From JAHJBR01 sp040757035 (GTDB taxonomy: Archaea; Micrarchaeota; Micrarchaeia; Anstonellales; Bilamarchaeaceae): a DNA stretch of 64,000 bases. Positions within the stretch are counted from its first letter, which is position 1; every line of letters begins with the position of its first letter. The notes under the pieces are model-generated. The model was not told the DNA's origin, made no database searches, and worked only from the letters and a program-made list of their open reading frames with translations. The position numbers were made by a program, and so were the translations under genes. Of the stretch, positions 57,560-64,000 are shown piece after piece. The stretch is taken from positions 13,726-77,725 of the forward strand of contig JBFLYM010000002.1 in the NCBI GenBank assembly GCA_040757035.1, read 5' to 3'.

Positions 57560-60436
57560 ATGTATGATCATAAAAAAATTGAAACCGAAATGACAGAATT
57601 TTTAGAAAAGAATGAGATTTACGATAAAGCAAAGAAAAAAAATGCAAATGGCGAATGTTATTATTTTTGCGATGGCCCACCATATACAACTGGATATATC
57701 CATCCTGGAACAGCATGGGGTAAGAATATAAAGGATTCGGTTTGTAGATACTGGAGAATGCGCAATTATAACGTCCTCGCAAAGCCAGGATTTGATACTC
57801 ATGGCCTTCCGATAGAAGTGAAAGTGGAGCAAGAGTTAAAAATAAAAAAGAAAAAAGAAATTGAAGAAAAAGGAATAGAACAATTTGTAGTAACGTGCAA
57901 GAGTTTTGTAAACAAATACATAGAAATTATGACTAATCAATTCAAGAGTATGGGAGTATGGATGGATTGGAACTCACCATACATTACTTATTATGATAAT
58001 TATATCGAATCAAGTTGGAAAACACTAAAGTTAGCATATGATAAAGGTTTAATGCACCAAGGCATTTATGTTCTTCCATATTGCTACCGATGCGAAACTA
58101 CGATGGCAAATTATGAACTTGAATATGATGAAGAAACCAATCCAAGTTTATATGTAAAATTCAAAATAAAAGAAAATGAATATCTCGTAATTTGGACTAC
58201 TACTCCATGGACGCTTGTTGCAAACATGGCAATAATGGTAAATCCGAAATTCACATATGTTAAAGCAAAGATAGACAATGAGATATGGGTAATTGCAAAA
58301 GAAAAATTGGATGATATTTTAAATTTTATTAATCAGAGCGCAACTATTCTTGAAGAATGTTCAGGGAAAAAATTAGAAGGTATGGAATATCAGCATCCAT
58401 TTCAAAATCTGATAAAAAAAGAAGTGCAACGCAAAATCGTTTTGAGTGATGAATATGTTTCGCTTGAGAATGGCACTGGTTTAGTACATTGCGCACCTGG
58501 CCATGGGCAAGAAGATTTCATTATAGGAAAAAGATGTGGATTGGAAATATTTAGTCCGGTAGATAGTGCCGGCATTTACACTGATGAAGCAGGCACATTC
58601 GCTGGAAAAAACGTGCGCAACGCAAATTTGGATATAATTAACATACTCAAAGAAAACAAAATGCTTATTCATGAAGAAAGAATAAAGCATCGCTATCCTC
58701 ATTGCTGGAGATGCAAAACTCCGCTCATTTTTCGCGCAACGGATCAATGGTTTATCACTATCTCAAAGTTAAAAGATAAAATGCTTTCGGAAATAGAAAC
58801 AACCGAATGGCATCCAGAATTCGCAAAAGAACGATTCAGAGAATTCGTTGCGCAGGCTCCAGATTGGTGCATAAGCAGACAGCGCTACTGGGGGATTCCG
58901 CTTCCGATCTGGAAATGCACAAAATGTGATAATCTTATAATAATCGGTACGAAAAGCGAACTCCAAAAAATTCAAAAAATCCAAAGAACCCAAAAAAATA
59001 AAATCGAAGACTTAAAAGAACTTCATCGCCCATATGTGGACAAAATAATTTTGAGGTGCAAATGTAAGGGAGAAATGCATCGGATAAGGGATGTACTCGA
59101 TGTTTGGTTTGATTCGGGAAATGCTGTATGGGCTGGCATAAGCGAAGCAGAAGCAAAAAAATTCGGAACGCGCGCAGAACTCATTTTAGAAGGACAAGAT
59201 CAAATAAGAGGATGGTTTTACTCTCTTCTCGGTTCTGGATTGCTGCATTATGACAAAATTCCATATAAACGAGTTATGATGCATGGTTTTTTCGTTGATG
59301 AAAAAGGCGAAAAAATGAGCAAAAGTATAGGCAATTTTATCTCTTTAGAAGAGATTTTGGATAAATATGGAGCAGATAGTTTTAGGCTTTGGGGTATAAG
59401 CAATGCAATTTGGGGAGAATTGAATTTTAATTGGAACGAACTCAAAGAAGCACATGGCGATTTGGATATTTTGTTTAATATATGTGTTTTTTTGGAGAGA
59501 TTTTATCCAAAAACTAAAATTATGAAAACTGATTTATGTATAGAAGATAGATGGTTATTCTCGCGTTTACATAGTACTTTAAAAGAATTTCATAAATCTT
59601 TTGAAGCGTACGAACCGCATGGCGGAGTAAAAAGACTTAGAAAATTTTTAGTTGAAGACCTAAGCAGATTTTATATGAAAATTGCGAAAGATAGAATAAG
59701 TAAGGATGAAAATGCTCAAGGCGCACTTTTCACGATTTATTCCGCGATTTTCGCATCAATAAAAATGTTCGCAATTATTTCACCATTTATAAGCGAATAT
59801 ATTTACCAAAAATTTTTCAGGAAATATGAGAATATTGAAAGTATAACATTATTTGAACTTGAGGTGTTCATGGAAAGCGAGATAAATACTGCATTTGAAA
59901 AGAGAATGGAGATAGGTAGTAGTATAATTTCATGCGCGCTTGACGCAAGACAACGTACTGGAATAAAATTGCGCTGGCCGATACGCGACGTTTATGTAAA
60001 AATATCTTCTGATGAAATAAAACGTATCGTGGTAGAACTTTCCATTGTACTCAAAAGATTTCTTAATGCTAAAGAAATAATTGTGACAGAAAGGGATATG
60101 GATGGAACCTACGAAGCCGAAGAATTTGAAGGCGGAAAGGTATTTATAAATAAAAAATTGGATGAAGAACTTTATGAAGAGGGCGTTTATAATGAAGTAA
60201 AAAGGCGGGTACAACAAATGAGAAAAGAACTTGCTCTCGTAGAAAAAGATAGGATATTAATTCAATTGGATATGGAAAAAGAAATAGAATCAATAATTAA
60301 AAAATATGAAGAAGCACTTTTAAAAGAAACTAACGCAATATCAGTATCCTATCCCAAGCTCGCTGATGATTCCAAAATTTTCTCTGTTGATGGCCGTGTT
60401 GTTAGATTAAAACTTAACCTTCCAACTTTAGCTTGA
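57560..60436 (+). CDS. ileS: isoleucyl-tRNA synthetase
   Basis: 958 residues. The class I HIGH site lies in CDGPPYTTGYIHPGTAWGKN (written HPGT here), the editing domain in VIWTTTPWTLVANMAIMV, the tRNA and zinc regions in HRYPHCWRCKTPLIFRATDQ, and KMSKS in EKGEKMSKSIGNF. A C-terminal anticodon helix bundle follows. It charges tRNA-Ile and edits valine. Length is near the archaeal norm (about 1000). Confidence 0.97.
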   Translation: MYDHKKIETEMTEFLEKNEIYDKAKKKNANGECYYFCDGPPYTTGYIHPGTAWGKNIKDSVCRYWRMRNYNVLAKPGFDTHGLPIEVKVEQELKIKKKKEIEEKGIEQFVVTCKSFVNKYIEIMTNQFKSMGVWMDWNSPYITYYDNYIESSWKTLKLAYDKGLMHQGIYVLPYCYRCETTMANYELEYDEETNPSLYVKFKIKENEYLVIWTTTPWTLVANMAIMVNPKFTYVKAKIDNEIWVIAKEKLDDILNFINQSATILEECSGKKLEGMEYQHPFQNLIKKEVQRKIVLSDEYVSLENGTGLVHCAPGHGQEDFIIGKRCGLEIFSPVDSAGIYTDEAGTFAGKNVRNANLDIINILKENKMLIHEERIKHRYPHCWRCKTPLIFRATDQWFITISKLKDKMLSEIETTEWHPEFAKERFREFVAQAPDWCISRQRYWGIPLPIWKCTKCDNLIIIGTKSELQKIQKIQRTQKNKIEDLKELHRPYVDKIILRCKCKGEMHRIRDVLDVWFDSGNAVWAGISEAEAKKFGTRAELILEGQDQIRGWFYSLLGSGLLHYDKIPYKRVMMHGFFVDEKGEKMSKSIGNFISLEEILDKYGADSFRLWGISNAIWGELNFNWNELKEAHGDLDILFNICVFLERFYPKTKIMKTDLCIEDRWLFSRLHSTLKEFHKSFEAYEPHGGVKRLRKFLVEDLSRFYMKIAKDRISKDENAQGALFTIYSAIFASIKMFAIISPFISEYIYQKFFRKYENIESITLFELEVFMESEINTAFEKRMEIGSSIISCALDARQRTGIKLRWPIRDVYVKISSDEIKRIVVELSIVLKRFLNAKEIIVTERDMDGTYEAEEFEGGKVFINKKLDEELYEEGVYNEVKRRVQQMRKELALVEKDRILIQLDMEKEIESIIKKYEEALLKETNAISVSYPKLADDSKIFSVDGRVVRLKLNLPTLA

Positions 60437-60473
60437 GATTTTCTAGTACTTATACCTTATGGGTGATGCCTTT

Positions 60474-61064
60474 ATGCTGAAAAACGCGCTTTCTGATTTG
60501 CAGAATAAAATAGGAGAGATAATAAAACCAATACCGCTTCATCCTAATGATATCACTATTTTATCAATAATACTCGCGATAATTGGTTCATATTATGTTT
60601 GGAACAAAGATATTGCCGGAATGTTCTTTATAATACTCGCATTTGTAATGGACGGATTGGATGGCGCGCTTGCGCATGCGAAAAATTTGACAACTAATTA
60701 TGGGGCATATTTGGATGGAGTAAGCGACAGAATCGTAGAATTTTTTGCGCTTTTACCTCTATTTTTTTCTCAGCAACTAATGACACCTGCTTTGTTTGTG
60801 TTGTTTTTTGGAAGTTGTATGACCTCGTTTTGCAAAGCTTATGCAGATCATCGCGAAGTGGTGGATAGCAAAACCGCGGCGAAACTAAAAACAATACTTC
60901 CACGCAGCGAGCGCACGATTGGAATATTTATCGTGCTTACTCTTTATCTTTTCAATTATATACAAGAAGCGAGTTATATACTCTGGATTGTTGCAATATT
61001 GTCTATTTCTTCAGTTATATATTTGCAGTATGATCTATATCTAAAATCTGGACATAAAATCTGA
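60474..61064 (+). CDS. CDP-alcohol phosphatidyltransferase
   Basis: 196 residues, six membrane helices. The active-site motif is DGLDGALAHAKN...GAYLDGVSDR; the usual Arg after DGxxGxxA is His here. This class joins a CDP-activated lipid with an alcohol; archaeal members make archaetidylinositol-phosphate or archaetidylserine or glycerol lipids. Substrate uncertain. GGTGATG supports the ATG at 60474 rather than 60459. Confidence 0.87.
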   Translation: MLKNALSDLQNKIGEIIKPIPLHPNDITILSIILAIIGSYYVWNKDIAGMFFIILAFVMDGLDGALAHAKNLTTNYGAYLDGVSDRIVEFFALLPLFFSQQLMTPALFVLFFGSCMTSFCKAYADHREVVDSKTAAKLKTILPRSERTIGIFIVLTLYLFNYIQEASYILWIVAILSISSVIYLQYDLYLKSGHKI

Positions 61065-61161
61065 TTTTAGAGATAACTCGCTTCGCGAAAAAACAATTTT
61101 AATACAAAAATTCAAAGTATATTAGCGAAATGAATAATAATCTTCACCAACAGTTTTGTTT

Positions 61162-62652
61162 ATGCATCTTTCTTCATCAATGAGTAAGGATATCGCGAAA
61201 AGACTGCTGTTGATTCATCCTCCAGAACCAAGGAATGAATTTTTGATTTCAGATCCTTCAGATTCGATTTATCTGGGAAAATCAAAATGGTTGTCTGTAC
61301 CAGTATTTTGGGATTATAAAAAATTGATTAACCCGCATATCGCAATAGTTGGAATAACCGGTAGCGGAAAATCTTATCTAGTAAAAACTTTTATCACTCG
61401 CTCTTCGCTTATATGGAATACAAATACAATAATTTTGGACTGGGCAGGTGAATACGCAAAATGGGTAACGCAGGCCGGTGGCTTGGTGTTTGATTTAAGC
61501 AAGGAGCATTTTAACCTACTGGAACTTGCAGGAATGAGCAGCGGTGAGCGAATAAAACAAATAATGTCTTCTTTTGACATTCTTGCGGATTTGCAAAATT
61601 TTCCAAATGAGCGCGAGGAAATAGAGGCTGCGCTGGAAGAAATTTATAAGACCAAAAATGCCAAAGGCGCTAAAAATGCCAAAAGCGCTAAAAACGATAA
61701 AAACGTCAAAGGTAGTCTGCCGAAATTAGCTGATTTGTTCGATATTCTTGAAAAAAGAAAATGTCAAAAAGCAGCGCGTATAGTACACCGTTTTACTACT
61801 CAAGGAAGCGATTTTTTTTCAGGAGAGAGCACGATAGAACTCTCAAAACTTCTTAACCTCGGATTAATATGTCTGGATCTTCACGGCCTTCCGAGTGAAG
61901 AACTGCGTTCTCTTGCAGGACTAACGTTTTTGCAATTTATAAAAGAAAAAATGCGTAGGGAAACCGTTCAGGAAGAAAAAGGAATAAAGCTCTTGGTTAT
62001 TCTTGATGAAGCATGGAAAATCGCGCAGGATGAACGCAGCGATGTTATTACGATTATACGCGAAGGAAGGAAATATAATTTTGCCCTTATAGTTGCGAGT
62101 CAAAATCCGAACGATATGCACAAAACTATTTTAAGTAATGTCGGCACAATGTTTATTCTCCGTTTGGTTTTGTATGAGTTCCGAAAGTATGTTCAAGATT
62201 CGCTTAATTATTCGGATTATATAGATAAAGAAATTTCAAAATTTGGGGTTGGTGATGCGGCAATACATATGATCTTTTCGGATAAACAGGCAAAACCATC
62301 AACTTTTTTATTGCAAAAGATAGATGGTGAGGCGCCATTGTTTATATTCAAATTAAAAGGTGAAGACATGGAAATAGAAATTGAGCGGGAACAATTTATG
62401 CGTGCACTTCATGAATTTGGACTAAGTGAAGATCAAATGAACATTGTAAGAAATGCGTTTGAAAAAGGAGATGGTGTATTGTCAGGTGTTAACATAATCA
62501 GAATGTTTGAAACATTTGGCTATTCAAAAGCATCCACAATGTCATTTTTAAGACAGCTCAATGTACCTGAAAAAAGTATGATAGAAATGTTTTCGCTTGC
62601 AAGACGCAAAAAGGCTACACGCGGCATTGCAGATATAATACTTGAAGAATAA
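61162..62652 (+). CDS. HerA-like ATPase
   Basis: About 496 residues. Walker A GITGSGKSYLVKTF near 65, Walker B VILDEAWKIAQDE, and VASQNPNDMHKTILSNVGTM fit the HerA/FtsK-like family, which works in DNA translocation and end resection. A Lys/Ala/Asn-rich low-complexity stretch (AKGAKNAKSAKNDKNVKG) interrupts the domain near residue 170. The NurA nuclease gene is not adjacent. An ATG at 61180 is an alternative start. Confidence 0.82.
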   Translation: MHLSSSMSKDIAKRLLLIHPPEPRNEFLISDPSDSIYLGKSKWLSVPVFWDYKKLINPHIAIVGITGSGKSYLVKTFITRSSLIWNTNTIILDWAGEYAKWVTQAGGLVFDLSKEHFNLLELAGMSSGERIKQIMSSFDILADLQNFPNEREEIEAALEEIYKTKNAKGAKNAKSAKNDKNVKGSLPKLADLFDILEKRKCQKAARIVHRFTTQGSDFFSGESTIELSKLLNLGLICLDLHGLPSEELRSLAGLTFLQFIKEKMRRETVQEEKGIKLLVILDEAWKIAQDERSDVITIIREGRKYNFALIVASQNPNDMHKTILSNVGTMFILRLVLYEFRKYVQDSLNYSDYIDKEISKFGVGDAAIHMIFSDKQAKPSTFLLQKIDGEAPLFIFKLKGEDMEIEIEREQFMRALHEFGLSEDQMNIVRNAFEKGDGVLSGVNIIRMFETFGYSKASTMSFLRQLNVPEKSMIEMFSLARRKKATRGIADIILEE

Positions 62653-62715
62653 ATTTAGTAAAACAGCAAGGAGCTATACGCCAGCGAACGAAGTGAGCAT
62701 GTTTCGGCTGTGTGT

Positions 62716-63036
62716 TCAAAATGTAACAATTTTATCACTCTTCTTTACTACTTCATATAAATCTTTCATTGTTGATGATGGACACATTTCCGAACCTTCA
62801 GATTGACGAATTTTAAGGCATGTGCCACAAGCAAAAATTTTGCCCCCGCTATTGACGAAAGAACGCATCTGCTCCGTTATTTTAAATTTATCAGTACCAA
62901 TAGATTCGCATTCTACCCCCTTTGCTAGTAAGAATACTTTTACTTCATCACCTTCTTTCAATGCAAAATTCCCAAGTCGAAAAGCATTCCATACAGTCTC
63001 CGAATCATTTGAATAAATTACAATTCCTATAATCAT
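62716..63036 (-). CDS. DsrE-family protein
   Basis: 106 residues. IGIVIYSNDSETVWNAFRLG at the start, VFLLAKGVE and the loop with Cys in GGKIFACGTCLKIRQ are DsrE/DsrF-like. Such small proteins carry sulfur in persulfide transfer. No sulfur relay or Dsr genes are near, and the Cys pair (ACGTC) may serve in redox sensing. Confidence 0.78.
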   Translation of the reverse strand: MIIGIVIYSNDSETVWNAFRLGNFALKEGDEVKVFLLAKGVECESIGTDKFKITEQMRSFVNSGGKIFACGTCLKIRQSEGSEMCPSSTMKDLYEVVKKSDKIVTF

Positions 63037-63075
63037 TATTTCTTCCTCTTATTAATAAATCACTTAAGATGTCCA

Positions 63076-63705
63076 TCATTTAATACGTTGTAGCCTCATT
63101 GTTTCTTTCTTAGGTACCACTTTTCCAATAATGTTTAATGCTTTTGTCTTTATCGTCTCAGGAAGTTCGGTATACGAAGAAACGATCTCGGTTACTTCTT
63201 GCTTATTAGCGGCGATATCTAATATTTTTAACTCCTGTGACTTGTTGCCTATATAAACAAAGTTACCATCATTTATATCTACATTTATACGTAAGTCTAC
63301 GACATCATGCCCTAAAATTATTGTATCTTTTCCGATTATTCTTTCAGGTTTGATCGTTATATTCCCATAAACTATTACGTTTTTTCCAATTATTACACAT
63401 TCTTCGATTGATGGCATATACTTAAGACTACCGTCTTTCGCTCCAATATATCCTCCTTCTTGGATTATTACGCCTTCTTGGAAATATACGGGTGGTAAAA
63501 CAATTATATCGATAGGTGTCCAAATATTGGGCCTTTCTTTATGTTGTCCAGCTTCTAGATACAATGTTTTTTTTCGTAGATTATTCGTATAACCTAGACA
63601 GAAAATTGAGCTGTTAAGTTCAAGAATTTTAATCTCGAATAATTTGCTGAGATTCGCCTTCGAGTCGAATACCTCCTTCGATTCAAGAATTTTGTATCTT
63701 TTCAT
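63076..63705 (-). CDS. unknown protein with hexapeptide-like beta segment
   Basis: 209 residues. The middle (VIIQEGGYIGAKDGSLKYM, VIIGKNVIVYGNITIKPE, IIGKDTIILGHDVV, INDGNFVYIGNK) has spaced Ile/Val-Gly turns suggestive of a short left-handed beta helix or polymer-forming (bactofilin-like) strand. There is no acyltransferase motif. The function is unknown. Confidence 0.55.
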   Translation of the reverse strand: MKRYKILESKEVFDSKANLSKLFEIKILELNSSIFCLGYTNNLRKKTLYLEAGQHKERPNIWTPIDIIVLPPVYFQEGVIIQEGGYIGAKDGSLKYMPSIEECVIIGKNVIVYGNITIKPERIIGKDTIILGHDVVDLRINVDINDGNFVYIGNKSQELKILDIAANKQEVTEIVSSYTELPETIKTKALNIIGKVVPKKETMRLQRIK

Positions 63706-64000
63706 AACACCACTATTTTAGTATATCTACCTATACATTATACATTTATACATTTTTAAACATTTTGTTTTTACTTTACAACAATTGGTTGTTTGCGAAA
63801 GGCTGGTAAATATACTAATCCACCAAACCCATATCCCTTTTTCTTTTAGAAAAAGAAAGGTCTGGGGGATCCACTGACTGGACTTTAAAAAATTGACCTA
63901 ACTTTTTTTTGCAGATTTTTGCGCTCACGACGAGGTTTAGCGCTTTTTTTGCTCCAGATTTGTTCTACATAACTTTATAATCTAATTTAAGAGATAGATT
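63706..64000. other. intergenic stretch without gene
   Basis: No ORF with a start signal and no recognised RNA. It contains AT-rich promoter sequence for the gene ending at 63705, an A/T-rich hairpin (about 63837-63862) and the terminator-like GCGCT/AGCGC stem at 63921. Confidence 0.4.
63921..63950 (+). terminator. possible terminator hairpin
   Basis: GCGCT (63921-63925) and AGCGC (63939-63943) are followed by seven T residues. No plus-strand gene precedes it closely, so its role is uncertain. Confidence 0.3.

Noticed and set aside
63780..63960. Minus-strand basic ORFs near the right edge
   Set aside because: Short Lys-rich frames without start signals and without similarity to known small proteins; more likely chance in A/T-rich DNA.

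Overview
The window is AT-rich archaeal chromosome. The evidence is eL42, eS27, aIF2-alpha, Nop10, GINS, aIF5B, SBDS, Pus10, Taw1 (TYW1), single-subunit Elp3, a P0/P1 ribosomal stalk, pyruvoyl arginine decarboxylase and class III signal-peptide pilins with their own prepilin peptidase. Shine-Dalgarno-like GGTGA or GAGGT sequences precede many starts, and other starts look leaderless behind a TATA box. I cannot fix the lineage; a DPANN-like or Altiarchaeota-like organism would fit. I found no rRNA, tRNA, CRISPR array or transposase.

Layout. 1-3347: start of a 2-oxoacid:ferredoxin oxidoreductase, a DUF4143-type ATPase and an MFS carrier. 3504-5393: ScpA and a CBS protein with an HPF-like tail. 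5441-9413: the conserved cluster GINS, eL42, eS27, aIF2-alpha, Nop10 and PAC2, bracketed by three pilin-like genes. 9814-12053: ilvBN. 12069-14913: two stand-alone ATPases among short copies of aguB sequence. 14898-20909: AguB-like amidase, patatin, a large unknown protein and aIF5B. 21027-30004: taw1, a PIN protein, a large Cys-rich protein, then a late aromatic amino acid operon (aroE-aroK fusion, aroA, aroC, pheA, tyrA). 30017-38172: HemW-like and other radical SAM proteins, prepilin peptidase, Pus10, a membrane glycosyltransferase and two orphan proteins. 38313-39742: an AlbA_2 gene between direct repeats. 39748-42215: carboxy(nor)spermidine decarboxylase and synthase. 42605-46007: AspRS, MarC and an ATPase between two 54-nt palindromic repeats. 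46043-53339: arginine decarboxylase, L12, L10, L1, Elp3, an exported Cys-rich protein, YchF-like GTPase and an ERCC4 nuclease. 53701-63705: SBDS, a paralogue of the Cys-rich protein, a KaiC-like ATPase, IleRS, a CDP-alcohol phosphotransferase, a HerA-like ATPase, a DsrE protein and an unknown.

Genes that work together: arginine decarboxylase, the AguB-like amidase and the CANSDH/CANSDC pair make most of an arginine-agmatine-putrescine-spermidine route. The pilin-like proteins and prepilin peptidase form a processing system. The shikimate genes cover the late part of the pathway only; DAHP synthase, dehydroquinate synthase and dehydroquinase are not here.

The least explained content is: (i) a three-copy element of about 99 nt with two stems, a covarying base pair and an invariant loop; (ii) ATPase and AlbA_2 genes enclosed by direct repeats, with pieces of neighbouring genes duplicated beside them; (iii) a pair of large paralogous proteins, each made of two Cys-rich modules of about 260 residues.
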